Shown here: piece after piece, positions 35,854 to 44,672 of the stretch
How the letters are laid out: every line of letters begins with the position of its first letter
How positions within the stretch are numbered: the stretch's first letter is position 1
Source: UBA6059 sp040219045
GTDB taxonomy: Bacteria > Bacteroidota > Bacteroidia > Cytophagales > Cyclobacteriaceae
Direction of reading: 5' to 3'
Assembly (NCBI GenBank): GCA_965229505.1
Contig: OZ245881.1
Coordinates: 5,022,001-5,086,000, forward strand
DNA: 64,000 bases
Made by a program: the position numbers and the translations under genes
The notes under the pieces: generated by a model
Told to the model about the DNA's origin: nothing
What the model saw: only the letters and a program-made list of their open reading frames with translations
Databases searched by the model: none

Positions 35854-36600
35854 ATGAGAAGAAGCTACAAAGGCATAAGTATCAACACCTCCAAAAATAC
35901 TCATGAAACGGTTTTTGGATTGGTGCGAGAGGACAAGTCTGCCATCTTAGCGGATATTCCCTCAGGAGGAGGAGCATTTGTCCAGCGCCTGCTCGATCAT
36001 GGCTATACCAATGTCAAAGCCATCGATATTGAGAATATCCTGGAGATCGACCACAGCGATTTTCATCAGGCCGACATGACCAAAACCTTCCCTTTCGAGG
36101 ACGGTTCACTCGACGTGATGGTCTGCATTGACGGGATCGAGCACATCAGCCAGCAGTTTGACTTTGCCGGAGAGGTCAATCGTGTCCTTACTGATGGTGG
36201 TGAGTTCATCATCTCCACCCCCAACATCAGTTCACTTAGATCGCGCTGGAAGTGGCTTATGACAGGACACCATCACAAATGCAGCTCACCGCTAGACGAA
36301 AACAATCCTTCGCCACTCCATCACATTGGCATGATATCGTACCCGGAAATCCGCTACCTACTACACACCTGCGGCTTCCGCATCGACTGTGTCACCACCA
36401 ATCGTATCAAGGTGATCAGCTGGCTATTCGTCCTCTTGCTGCCATTCGTCTACCTTAGTACCCTATGGACCTACCGGAAAACGGGGCGTAGAGACGGTAC
36501 TGCTCAAATCAACCGGGAGGTATTTAAGATTATGTTTTCCAAGGCGATACTTTTCGGAGAGACCATGATCGTGAGAGCTGTGAAGGTTTCAAAACCTTGA
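35854..36600 (+). CDS. Class I SAM-dependent methyltransferase, membrane-anchored C-terminus
   Basis: A 248-residue methyltransferase (methyltransf_11/23 type). The SAM-binding motif I is ILADIPSGGGAFVQRLLDHG (about residues 30-50), with the acidic VKAIDIEN after it. LDVMVCIDGIEHISQQFDF is motif II-like. A hydrophobic tail (VISWLFVLLLPFVYLSTLW) suggests one or two C-terminal membrane helices. Substrate unknown; quinone- or lipid-type substrates would fit a membrane anchor. The gene ends in a small palindrome AAGGTTTCAAAACCTT at its stop codon. Confidence 0.85.
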   Translation: MRRSYKGISINTSKNTHETVFGLVREDKSAILADIPSGGGAFVQRLLDHGYTNVKAIDIENILEIDHSDFHQADMTKTFPFEDGSLDVMVCIDGIEHISQQFDFAGEVNRVLTDGGEFIISTPNISSLRSRWKWLMTGHHHKCSSPLDENNPSPLHHIGMISYPEIRYLLHTCGFRIDCVTTNRIKVISWLFVLLLPFVYLSTLWTYRKTGRRDGTAQINREVFKIMFSKAILFGETMIVRAVKVSKP

Positions 36601-36619
36601 GACCATAGACAAAAGAGAA

Positions 36620-37099
36620 ATGAAAGTTCTCAACATTCATGAGCGGATTATCGATCAACCTATCAGCCAGGTGTCCACACTATTCTTATCCCTTGCTAAA
36701 AAAGATGACAAGATCTGGCCTATTGAGCAATGGCCGCCTATGAGATTTAGAGACGGCCTCAAAGAAGGGGCCGTAGGAGGACACGGCCCTATTCGATACA
36801 AAGTCATTCAGTATGATCCATTAAGCTCGGTCACATTTCAATTTCAAAAACCACACGGTTTCAACGGAATTCACACCCTGGCTTTCGAAGAAATGTCTGA
36901 CACAAGTACGCTGCTCAGGCACACTATCGACATGCACACAAGCGGCTTTGGTACCGTACTCTGGATTGTGGGAATCAGGTGGCTGCATGATGCGCTCATA
37001 GAAGATGCCTTCGATAAAGTGGAGAATCAACTAACGCAATCTCACAAGAAAACAAGATGGAATGCCTGGGTGCGATTTTTAAGAGCTATTTTGAAATAG
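36620..37099 (+). CDS. SRPBCC-fold protein
   Basis: A 159-residue protein of the START/SRPBCC lipid-binding fold: a long C-terminal helix (IRWLHDALIEDAFDKVENQL) and central strands (YDPLSSVTFQFQKPHGFNGIH). Members bind hydrophobic ligands or act as cyclases; no catalytic residues can be named here. It lies 19 bases after the methyltransferase gene, so co-expression is likely. The run of palindromes after its stop probably ends the transcript. Confidence 0.78.
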   Translation: MKVLNIHERIIDQPISQVSTLFLSLAKKDDKIWPIEQWPPMRFRDGLKEGAVGGHGPIRYKVIQYDPLSSVTFQFQKPHGFNGIHTLAFEEMSDTSTLLRHTIDMHTSGFGTVLWIVGIRWLHDALIEDAFDKVENQLTQSHKKTRWNAWVRFLRAILK

Positions 37100-37134
37100 C
37101 ATCTAGTAAACCATGGATAATATGCCTCTTTTAT

Positions 37135-37167
37135 AAACCTGACAGGTCTTCGAGACCTGTCAGGTTT
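37135..37167. repeat. Perfect 15-bp inverted repeat, dispersed-repeat type
   Basis: Arms AAACCTGACAGGTCT and AGACCTGTCAGGTTT with a TCG loop. It lies between the convergent SRPBCC (+) and GyrI-like (-) genes and could end transcription, although no T-run of terminator type follows. This palindrome type is common as a repeat in Bacteroidota genomes, from general memory. Confidence 0.75.
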
Positions 37168-37185
37168 GGGTGTAACTCCGTCACC

Positions 37186-37230
37186 ACTTTTGGAAAGGTT
37201 TATCCACGCGCGCAAGAACTTTCCAAAAGT
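37186..37230. repeat. 12-bp inverted repeat after the first palindrome
   Basis: Arms ACTTTTGGAAAG and CTTTCCAAAAGT with a 21-base loop containing CGCGCGC. It directly follows the first palindrome in the same convergent intergenic region, giving two dissimilar hairpins side by side. Confidence 0.65.
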
Positions 37231-37297
37231 TAGGGGCCAAGTTGTTTAATCAAAGTCTCCCCCCTCATATGTGATCCTTTAGGTTAGCTGGGTCGGC

Positions 37298-37927
37298 CTA
37301 CCTCACCTGATACCTCAGAATAGTTTTCTTCCGAGACTCATCTACTTTGGTCGGCTCGGAGATATAGATTTCCTTGTGATAACCTGTGATTTGCAAGCCT
37401 TCCTCCTTAATCAGGTTCATAATTTTCTCGATAGACGGGCCCTCCTGATCCCAGGAACCTATATGCAACACCTGCACGCATTTTCCTTCATTGATCAATT
37501 CAAATTTGAGTCCTTCAAGTGATGACAGTCCCTTGTCCACAACTGCTTTACGCATTGCCTGATCAAAATGCTCCCGCTCTACCACATCAGGCATCCGCAT
37601 TTGGATTTTCCACAACCATTGCTCCATAGGCGTTTCTACAAACTTGTGCTGTACCTCAGGCCCACCCGTAATGAACCAATAGCACTCCATCTTTGGAACT
37701 ACGAAATCATTGTCCTGTCCCTTGCATAAAAATTTGATGCCATAGGCTACTGCATATATTGCCTGAATGGCCTCATTGAAGGCTGGTGCTTCGGGAGAGC
37801 CTTCACCTGCTATGGTCAGGTAGTTGTAAGTATCCAGATCGCGGATCTCCGGAGTACTGCCTATTTTGTAATAATTCGGATCGGCTTTCTGAAGATTGAT
37901 TTTAGTTGTCATTGTTTCCATAATCAT
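37298..37927 (-). CDS. GyrI-like small-molecule-binding protein
   Basis: A 209-residue protein with the GyrI-like (SOUL/BmrR ligand-binding type) fold. DLDTYNYLTIAGEGSPEAPAF, YGIKFLCKGQDNDFVVPK and YHKEIYISEP are typical. Stand-alone GyrI-like proteins bind hydrophobic or cationic small molecules and may act as drug-binding or isomerase-type proteins. ATG could be at 37927 or a few codons later (MTTKINLQ). The WYL-domain regulator gene just upstream on the same strand is its probable neighbour in regulation. Confidence 0.85.
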   Translation of the reverse strand: MIMETMTTKINLQKADPNYYKIGSTPEIRDLDTYNYLTIAGEGSPEAPAFNEAIQAIYAVAYGIKFLCKGQDNDFVVPKMECYWFITGGPEVQHKFVETPMEQWLWKIQMRMPDVVEREHFDQAMRKAVVDKGLSSLEGLKFELINEGKCVQVLHIGSWDQEGPSIEKIMNLIKEEGLQITGYHKEIYISEPTKVDESRKKTILRYQVR

Positions 37928-37992
37928 TAGTGTTTTAAGGTTTACAGAAACAAAGAAATCAGCATGAGTGACAGCCCTATGTCACTGAATAA

Positions 37993-38958
37993 TTAACTGT
38001 AAAAATATTTTTTGTGATGCTCGAATAGTTCCTTAGAAAAAGTGGCAACCATGCCCTGAAGTTCGCTGGGCGACTCTACAGTCACAAAGTCACCGTAGGA
38101 AAGCAGCCACCTTGCCAAAAATTGATAGGACGGGGTGGCAAACTTCATCTCCACATAATCCCCAAAACTGCGCTCCTCTAGAAAACCATGCAGGTATTTT
38201 TGATCGCCAACGAACCGAGCAATGTCCTTTAGAAAATGAACGGTCGCTTCCTTGGCATCAGAACCGTCCATCATGCCGGTTGCAAATTCTCTATAATCGG
38301 GGTGCTCAGCAGGATCAAATGTTTCATTCACGATTTCCACTTTATTCATCCTGTCTGTTCGGAAGTCGCGCATATCCTGCCTCAGTCTACAGTAGCCAAC
38401 CAGATGCCATCGGCTAGAGTAATAAACCAGCCCTAATGGCAACACCTCGCGCACAGTGGCTTCATCTTTATAGTTGGAGTGATATGCAATCTTGAGTACG
38501 CGCTGGGTGGCCAGTGCCGTTTGCACCATATTCAAATTGGAATCCGGGAAACCTTCTTTCGCAATCGAAGGTGAAGAGCGCACAGTTACCTTCTGATCAA
38601 GCTGCTCCAGGAAGTCCTTGTCAGCATATCGAAGCACCGCTTTCACTTTAATTAAGGCCTGATCAAAGGCATTTGCTGTAGCCTGATCTGCATTCTGCGA
38701 GATGAACTTCCCAGCCATTAATATAGCGGCAGCCTCTTCCTTATTGAAGACTACTGGCGGTAGATGATATCCTTCTACGATGAAGTAACCCTCCCCTGCA
38801 TCACCACCTATCGGAATGCCCGCCTCTATCAAGCTGCGCACATCCCGAAACAAAGTCCGTCGACTGAGCTCAAAGCGCTCTTCCAGCTCATCAAGGGTAA
38901 CCCTGGGTTTGCTCTGTAAGTGGACGACTAGCGCATTAAGACGATCTATTCGGTTCAT
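37993..38958 (-). CDS. YafY-like WYL-domain transcriptional regulator
   Basis: A 321-residue regulator. The N-terminal winged helix (about residues 1-60, MNRIDRLNALVVHLQSKPRVTLDELEERFELSRRTLFRDVR) binds DNA and the C-terminal WYL domain (about 150-215, LPLGLVYYSSRWHLVGYCRLRQDMRDFRTDRM) senses a ligand or nucleic acid. Lies upstream of the GyrI-like gene in the same direction, 65 bases apart, and probably controls it. This regulator plus GyrI-like pair recurs in Bacteroidota. Confidence 0.9.
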   Translation of the reverse strand: MNRIDRLNALVVHLQSKPRVTLDELEERFELSRRTLFRDVRSLIEAGIPIGGDAGEGYFIVEGYHLPPVVFNKEEAAAILMAGKFISQNADQATANAFDQALIKVKAVLRYADKDFLEQLDQKVTVRSSPSIAKEGFPDSNLNMVQTALATQRVLKIAYHSNYKDEATVREVLPLGLVYYSSRWHLVGYCRLRQDMRDFRTDRMNKVEIVNETFDPAEHPDYREFATGMMDGSDAKEATVHFLKDIARFVGDQKYLHGFLEERSFGDYVEMKFATPSYQFLARWLLSYGDFVTVESPSELQGMVATFSKELFEHHKKYFYS

Positions 38959-39005
38959 AAAATCAGTTGGTCAGATCTTGTTCAACGGAGCAGCCTCTAG
39001 TCAGG

Positions 39006-39968
39006 TTAATCCCATTTCCTTAAACCAAGCAACTTCTCTCCCAGCTCTGACAGTACCGCTGTGTCATATTCCAACCGTTCCTTATTTCTAGGGTCACCAG
39101 GAAAAGCGTAACCCTCAGGAGCAATTCTGTTCTTCCAAGAGTTGATCCGCCACTCCCTGAGTTCTTCATTCTCTTCCTCGGCAGGCATCATAGATATGTA
39201 TTGTGCGATACGCACTTTGTCTTTTGAGAGATTAGGACGGATGCCATGTGGTTGAGTACTATTAAAAATCAACAGGTCGCCAGCCTCCAAGGTCACTTTC
39301 ACTATATGCTCTTCCAGGCCAGTCGTATCTGGTTGAAATCGATCACGGTCTTCGGGCTGGGTCAGTTTCCAAGTATCATAAGTTCTGTATAGCTCTGGAA
39401 TGCATTGAAAACCACCCATCTGTTCATCCAGTTGGTCGGCAAGTGCCAGTACACCCTGCACATTCTGGGGTCGCGTTTCCGGATCATAGTCCCAATGAAT
39501 AAAGCCCTTGTACTCAAACCCGGGCTTGATCGGGAAATTGAGGTTGGCTCTATCAATGGTCACCCACAGTTTTTCAGTACCCCAGATGTCCACAAAGGCG
39601 TCATAGACTTTCTGCATTTGCCTGTTATTCCAAAGATTTTGGTTGTTATAAACCTCGACCATACCGGTTCCAGCCAGTTCTTTCATTTTCATTTCTCGGC
39701 GAGGTTCCGCGTACCAGGTCGCTGGATCATTTGGATCCTTTTCTTCAAACTCCCATAGGAACTGCGCAGTGGCCTGAGCCTGCTCTCTTGGAACAGCATT
39801 CTTGACTATAACATATCCGTTGTGCCTCCAAAACTGCCAGTCTTCTTCTGTCAACACACGCAGCGGTACACCATTCGATCGATCATTGAGTCGCTTGGAA
39901 CTGCTTGTAGCGGTTGACGGGTTGCCGGGAATTTCTTTATGATTCTGATTAGGGTTATATGCTTCCAT
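39006..39968 (-). CDS. Phytanoyl-CoA dioxygenase family protein
   Basis: A 320-residue Fe(II)/2-oxoglutarate oxygenase. The iron-binding HxD is in KGFIHWDYDPETR (about residue 163) and the distal His in FNSTQPHGIRPNLSK (about 240). The N-terminal GYVIVKNAVPREQAQ is characteristic of the family. Substrate unknown; many members act in secondary metabolism or on lipids. ATG 39968 is preferred over an upstream TTG. It stands alone, upstream of the WYL regulator gene on the same strand. Confidence 0.9.
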   Translation of the reverse strand: MEAYNPNQNHKEIPGNPSTATSSSKRLNDRSNGVPLRVLTEEDWQFWRHNGYVIVKNAVPREQAQATAQFLWEFEEKDPNDPATWYAEPRREMKMKELAGTGMVEVYNNQNLWNNRQMQKVYDAFVDIWGTEKLWVTIDRANLNFPIKPGFEYKGFIHWDYDPETRPQNVQGVLALADQLDEQMGGFQCIPELYRTYDTWKLTQPEDRDRFQPDTTGLEEHIVKVTLEAGDLLIFNSTQPHGIRPNLSKDKVRIAQYISMMPAEEENEELREWRINSWKNRIAPEGYAFPGDPRNKERLEYDTAVLSELGEKLLGLRKWD

Positions 39969-40202
39969 TGCATTTTCTAAAAAAGGTCTCAACTAAATCT
40001 AACCAAATAAACCAAAACAATCCCTTTAATAAATGTCCATGGTGTTTTGCTAAATTGATGATTGTGTCATGGAAATATATAGTCATCGTACCGGTATATA
40101 TTTCGAATAAATAGTTGAATATCGCATTTTAATGCGAGCCACATTTATATGTTACTTAAATTCAACTAGGTAGTTTGTCTTTTAAAATCTAACGATTAAA
40201 AA

Positions 40203-40796
40203 ATGATACATCCCGACGCAGAACTACGATTCATTAGTCAAGCTATTGGTTATGGCGTATTCGCCACAGTTGACATCCCGGAAGGCACAATCACCTACGT
40301 CAAGGACAGTTTGGAAATGGTCATCTCTCCTACCGATTACCTCATGCATGCAGAACCTATGAAGGAGGTCATCGACAAATACTCTTATATCGATGAGAAC
40401 GGCAATAGGATTGTAAGTTGGGATTTTGCAAAGTACGTTAACCACTGCTGTGACTGCAATTCAATAAGCACTGGATATGGATTTGAAATAGCAGTGCGAG
40501 ACATTAAGCAAGGTGAACAAATTACGGATGAATATGGCATATTCAATCTTGATCGTGAGATGACTGTCATTTGTGGACAGCAAAACTGCCGAAATGTTAT
40601 CAAGCCTGACGACTTTGATAACTACTACAAGGACTGGGATAATAAAATCAGAAAGTCCATCAGCAAACTCTTTAGCGTAGAGCAGCCATTGATACCTTTC
40701 ATAGAAGAAACGACCCGTCAAGAGCTAGATGAGTTTTTTAACAATCCCGAGCTTTACAAGTCAGTGTATTCCCTAAAGCTTAAGAATCACAATTAG
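40203..40796 (+). CDS. SET-domain protein
   Basis: A 197-residue protein with a compact SET domain: AIGYGVFATVDIPEGT (strand with GxG), WDFAKYVNHCCDCNS (NHxxxxN-type motif, about residues 78-92) and GEQITDEYGIF (about 110-120). A Cys pair in ICGQQNCRNVI may be a reduced post-SET zinc site. SET enzymes methylate lysines on proteins. In a bacterium its target is unknown, possibly a ribosomal or DNA-binding protein. No partner is adjacent. The bacterial SET family is widespread but patchy, so transfer is possible. Confidence 0.88.
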   Translation: MIHPDAELRFISQAIGYGVFATVDIPEGTITYVKDSLEMVISPTDYLMHAEPMKEVIDKYSYIDENGNRIVSWDFAKYVNHCCDCNSISTGYGFEIAVRDIKQGEQITDEYGIFNLDREMTVICGQQNCRNVIKPDDFDNYYKDWDNKIRKSISKLFSVEQPLIPFIEETTRQELDEFFNNPELYKSVYSLKLKNHN

Positions 40797-40870
40797 CACG
40801 CCACTATATCCAGCATGGAAAATTCAAACTATTTCTGAACATTTTGTGCCGTGGGTGATGTTTATCCATT

Positions 40871-41311
40871 GTGCCAAAGTATCCAAAACAATTAGTCCTG
40901 ACTGTATTACTAATAATGCCCGCGCTGGCAGAGCAGACTTTCGCACAGCAGGGCAAGCTTCATATCAAAATAACTGACATTCAGGAGTATTCCGGTAGGA
41001 TGCAAATAGGCATCTACAACAACCCTGATGACTTTCCCATCGACGGACAAGAGTATCAAATCATCTATCTACCTGTGCAAGGAAATGAGGTATCGCATAC
41101 TGTAAAAGCCTTACCTCAGGGTGAATATGCTGTGGCTTTCTATCACGATATCAACATGGATAGCGTATGCAATCTCAATTTTCTTGGTATCCCAAAAGAA
41201 GGATATGGATTCTCCCGAAACTACAGGCCAAAGTTCAGAGCACCTGAGTTCGAAGAGACCGTCATTACGGTAGGTGACTCTACCTATGTGGAAATGACAC
41301 CAATCTACTGA
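40871..41311 (+). CDS. DUF2141 secreted protein
   Basis: A 146-residue protein with a signal peptide (LVLTVLLIMPALAEQTFAQ), then GKLHIKITDIQEYSGRMQIGI, VKALPQGEYAVAFYHDINMD and FSRNYRPKFRAPEFEE, all typical of DUF2141. It is likely periplasmic or surface-exposed, role unknown. GTG at 40871 is the start giving a full signal peptide. Its stop codon overlaps the convergent DUF3750 stop by 7 bases. Confidence 0.85.
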   Translation: MPKYPKQLVLTVLLIMPALAEQTFAQQGKLHIKITDIQEYSGRMQIGIYNNPDDFPIDGQEYQIIYLPVQGNEVSHTVKALPQGEYAVAFYHDINMDSVCNLNFLGIPKEGYGFSRNYRPKFRAPEFEETVITVGDSTYVEMTPIY

Positions 41312-42126
41312 GCAGTTGTACACCCCACCGGATCAGTGCCTATGCGGCCTATACCGGGTAGCTCTATCGCCAAATCAAGGAGATCCAACTCGAAGCTAAG
41401 GCCGAAAAGATTGAGTTCCAGGCCTTCCTCCCACCCTACACTCAGACCGAGCAGTCCCCAAACTGAAGCTTGCAGACCAGTGCCGCTGGGAGATGGGCCT
41501 ACCATCTCAGAGAATGGGCGCCAATCCTTGCCAATAGCTGTGGACGGCAGATCAAGCCCTAATTCCGGCACCTCCTTGCCTATCCATGCAATGAAAGTAT
41601 TGCTGTTCGGACCAGGCCAGGCCGTATACTCTTGTTGATAAGGGTAATTCGCAATGGCGTTATCAATCTTAGGAATAAGTTCAACTGCCTGAGGTCCGCG
41701 GATGTCAAGCAGAAGATCCGGCGGATGACCATACCAGTCATGATCGGGCACGTCATTGCCTTGTCTCAACGCAGTACCATTGCGTCTGAGTCGCCAGCCG
41801 AATATCTCACTGGTAGTATATTTAGAAGCACCTTCAGACTTGGTGGCAATCCAGGAATGAACGGCCACTACCTGCTTAGTTCCCCGGGTACGTGCTGCAT
41901 AAATTTGGATCACAGCCTCGGACTCTTCATCAGGATGAGGAGCAAATCCATAACTCTTACCCGACCATTGAGGGTACTTGGGCAGACTGACAGGATGAAT
42001 CGCAGGTCGGTTGTCACGCCATAGTTTGCCAACAAAAGCACTAAAAATGCCTAAGACAATTAGTAGGCCTAAGCCTTTTAAGATGATTGAAAGCCAGCTT
42101 CTTTTGGGATGATGTACTCTATCCAT
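41305..42126 (-). CDS. DUF3750 membrane-anchored protein
   Basis: A 273-residue protein. One N-terminal membrane segment (SWLSIILKGLGLLIVLGIFSA, about residues 10-30) is followed by a periplasmic domain with VVAVHSWIATKSEG, PNSNTFIAWIGKEVPELGLDLP and WGLLGLSVGWEEGLELNLFG as in DUF3750. Function unknown. ATG at 42126 (MDRVHHPKRSW) is chosen over an upstream in-frame ATG because homology begins there. The final bases overlap the DUF2141 gene. Confidence 0.85.
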   Translation of the reverse strand: MDRVHHPKRSWLSIILKGLGLLIVLGIFSAFVGKLWRDNRPAIHPVSLPKYPQWSGKSYGFAPHPDEESEAVIQIYAARTRGTKQVVAVHSWIATKSEGASKYTTSEIFGWRLRRNGTALRQGNDVPDHDWYGHPPDLLLDIRGPQAVELIPKIDNAIANYPYQQEYTAWPGPNSNTFIAWIGKEVPELGLDLPSTAIGKDWRPFSEMVGPSPSGTGLQASVWGLLGLSVGWEEGLELNLFGLSFELDLLDLAIELPGIGRIGTDPVGCTTAQ

Positions 42127-42553
42127 TAGAGCATTATAACGAGCTTCTCCGCATAAGGTGACATTGATCCATAGAATATAATTGATAACCTTGAGCATTA
42201 ATATCACTAATGAAAGGTAGGTGTTACCTGATTCATGAACCCTTCTTTGCGGGCGTTCGTACGGCTTCAAATCTTCATTTATCACAAAAGTTGCGTCGCT
42301 CATCACTTCGGCCAATTCCAGGCTGCCATTTCAGTTGGTACCCTCAAAATGAAGAGGTAATCCAGGACAACATCAGCTCTGGTGGAGCTCATCCAAAGGC
42401 ATATTAAAGCTAGGGTTTTCTGATTGGCATGAATTGGTTGTCGCTTCAAACAATAATTGAAATGAGCCAACAGCTAATAAACTACAGCCCGGTATGCATG
42501 ATTTACCTACGAATAAATTTCTTCATACCTTACCAGAAACTAACTCCAAAACG
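42127..42553. other. Gene-free region upstream of DUF3750 and EthD-like genes
   Basis: A 427-base divergent region with no supported gene. The frame extending upstream of the DUF3750 start is open but without resemblance to the family. I see no strong hairpin or repeat. Confidence 0.4.
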
Positions 42554-42868
42554 ATGATAACACTAAAAGCACTTTACCCGCAACCTACCGACGTTGCGAA
42601 ATTCGATGCAGACTATGCTGAGCATATCAAGCTATTTCATGCCAAGACTGGTATTCCTGCTAATGAAAGACCCTACACCATCACCAAGTTCATGCCTTCA
42701 CCGGACGGTAGTCCAGCCCCATTCTATCAGATGTTCTCTATGCCTTTTGAATCAATAGAAGCTTTTCAGGCTACTATGGCAGACGCTGGCTTTCAGGAAG
42801 TGGCCGCCGATGCGGTCAGGATATCTTCTGGCGGAGCACCTGTGATGCTGGCAGGAGACGAGAGTTAG
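42554..42868 (+). CDS. EthD-family small protein
   Basis: A 104-residue dimeric alpha/beta-barrel type protein. MITLKALYPQPTDVAKFDADYAEHIK and FESIEAFQATMADAGFQEVAAD match EthD proteins (Fe2OS ferredoxin-like fold), which are small oxidoreductase- or ligand-binding proteins of unclear role. Start at 42554 puts the first strand at the N-terminus as usual. No partner genes from ether degradation are near. Confidence 0.88.
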   Translation: MITLKALYPQPTDVAKFDADYAEHIKLFHAKTGIPANERPYTITKFMPSPDGSPAPFYQMFSMPFESIEAFQATMADAGFQEVAADAVRISSGGAPVMLAGDES

Positions 42869-42938
42869 AATTTTATAGCTTTTAACCTCTTTTAACAGCA
42901 GTTTTCAACCGACCAGGAAGGGTCACGTACTATGGAGT

Positions 42939-43868
42939 ATGCAGCATAGACTCACGTTACTCTTCCTGTTCGTTACACTGTTTTCGTGCACAGCACAAAA
43001 CAAGCACGAAAAGCTAATAAGGCAATTGGCAGAAAATCTACAGCGAAACTATGTATTTGAAGAAGCCGCCAATACAATGCACAATGAGCTTATCGAAAAT
43101 TGGCAGAACGGTCGATATGATAGCCTAGACCCTGGTAAAAGCCTTGCCGAGTTGCTGGAAAGTGATCTCCGCAGAATTGTCAACGACAAACACCTGGCCG
43201 TCAGATATGGTGCGCCAAATACGTCCGGAACAGGACAGTTCAATGGACGTGAAATCAAAAAATTGCCCAATGGCATGGGCGAAGCGCAAATACGGGAAGG
43301 GAACATCGGATATTGGGAACTTACCGGGTTTGAAAATAGCAACTCTCAATATCGCGGGCTGGTTGCAACAAATATGGCCAGGCTTGCCAATACTCAAGCA
43401 ATCATACTGGATCTCAGAAATAATGGAGGCGGATCACCTGCCGGTGTGCAGCTGGTCTCCACGTACTTTTTTCCGGTAGGAGAAAGTATACACCTCAACA
43501 CGCTGTATTTTAGAAATACCGATAGCAGCAATGACTTCTACACCTTGGGGAAGGTCGAAGGTGATCCAATGCCCGATACTCCTTTATATATCCTTACCAG
43601 TGACTATACGTTCTCAGCGGGCGAGGAATTTTGCTATAATCTAAAGCATCTGGGTAGAGCCACCGTCGTAGGAAAAACGACCGGCGGAGGTGCTCATCCT
43701 GTCGAAACTCATTATTTGCCAGATGGCATGAGGGTCGTTATCCCAAGCGGCCGGGCCATCAACCCCATCACAGCCACCAACTGGGAAGGTGTAGGTGTCG
43801 TCCCACACTACGAAGTGAGTGAAAAAGATGCTTTACAAAAAGCACTTGACCTGATATCAGAAAAGTAG
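42939..43868 (+). CDS. S41-family peptidase (C-terminal-processing type)
   Basis: A 309-residue secreted protease with a lipoprotein-type signal peptide (LLFLFVTLFSCTAQ). The core has ILDLRNNGGGSPAGVQLVST (about residues 150-170), the nucleophile serine in YTFSAGEEFCYNLK (near 226) and VVGKTTGGGAHPVETHYLPDG, typical of tail-specific / interphotoreceptor retinoid-binding-type S41 proteases. It lacks a PDZ domain, as in IRBP-type members. Substrate unknown. Single gene. Confidence 0.9.
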   Translation: MQHRLTLLFLFVTLFSCTAQNKHEKLIRQLAENLQRNYVFEEAANTMHNELIENWQNGRYDSLDPGKSLAELLESDLRRIVNDKHLAVRYGAPNTSGTGQFNGREIKKLPNGMGEAQIREGNIGYWELTGFENSNSQYRGLVATNMARLANTQAIILDLRNNGGGSPAGVQLVSTYFFPVGESIHLNTLYFRNTDSSNDFYTLGKVEGDPMPDTPLYILTSDYTFSAGEEFCYNLKHLGRATVVGKTTGGGAHPVETHYLPDGMRVVIPSGRAINPITATNWEGVGVVPHYEVSEKDALQKALDLISEK

Positions 43869-43922
43869 AACTCTTTGGGTTTTCAGACGCAGATATTCTC
43901 AACATAAAGTAGGATCGGTTAT

Positions 43923-44555
43923 TTAAACCGCCTTTTTCTGCACTGTTTCGTTCAAATTAGCTTCGACGAGAGAAGTTATCTCTTCCTGCACTGCCAGACC
44001 CTTATTTTGATTGTACCATTGCTGCATCGTGATATGAAACTCTGAGTAAGGCACGTGATCAGGGTCATTCCTCCATAGGTCGTAGATCGCTTGCGCGTCA
44101 GTTGGTCTGGGTCCCCAGGTGAAAAGTACATTGTGCTCAGCATCAAGCGCGATCAGCTTGGGTATCGATCTGCCTCCCCTGGTCAGGAAGCTATCAATCA
44201 ACTCAGTATCTTCATCTCGAAGCACAACCCTTAGGTTAATCAAATCATTTTCATCGGCCATCTTGGCCAGAACAGGGAGACTGTTGGCGGCATCTCCACA
44301 CCAGCTCTCGCTGACTACCAACCAGGTTTGCGGTACTCCAATGCTCCTGATCGTCTGGATCGTCGATTCCTCAAGATTCACTGTTTTTGTAATTCGTTTT
44401 GACCGCTGCGCATTGAGTTTTGTAAAGTTGATCATATCCTCCTTTTGCTCTCCGGTAGTGCCACCATGAGCCGCGAGATCGGTAACGAGTTCTACATATT
44501 GCGGATACGTAATCGAGCGATTGTACCCCCTTGACAGGATTGCTTTTAATTCCAT
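43923..44555 (-). CDS. Thioredoxin-family protein with WCGDAA motif
   Basis: A 210-residue thioredoxin-fold protein. SESWCGDAANSLPVLAKMAD (about residues 86-105) has one redox cysteine and replaces the second with Asp, as in the thioredoxin_9 group, so classical dithiol exchange is not expected. PKLIALDAEHNVLFTWGPRP contains the cis-Pro region. Cytoplasmic, no signal peptide. Convergent with the S41 gene. Confidence 0.87.
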   Translation of the reverse strand: MELKAILSRGYNRSITYPQYVELVTDLAAHGGTTGEQKEDMINFTKLNAQRSKRITKTVNLEESTIQTIRSIGVPQTWLVVSESWCGDAANSLPVLAKMADENDLINLRVVLRDEDTELIDSFLTRGGRSIPKLIALDAEHNVLFTWGPRPTDAQAIYDLWRNDPDHVPYSEFHITMQQWYNQNKGLAVQEEITSLVEANLNETVQKKAV

Positions 44556-44672
44556 TTTAGTGCTTTTGAATACAACAATTGGCGCCCGGAAAGGTGCCCG
44601 GAAAAAAGATTTTTTCGGAAATGTCCAATACTGTTCTGCTGACTCGTCAGTAGATAAACAAATACTAAAATC

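Noticed and set aside
42210..42407. Open frame within the DUF3750 upstream region
   Set aside because: Antisense to the upstream extension of the DUF3750 frame with no similarity or start signals.
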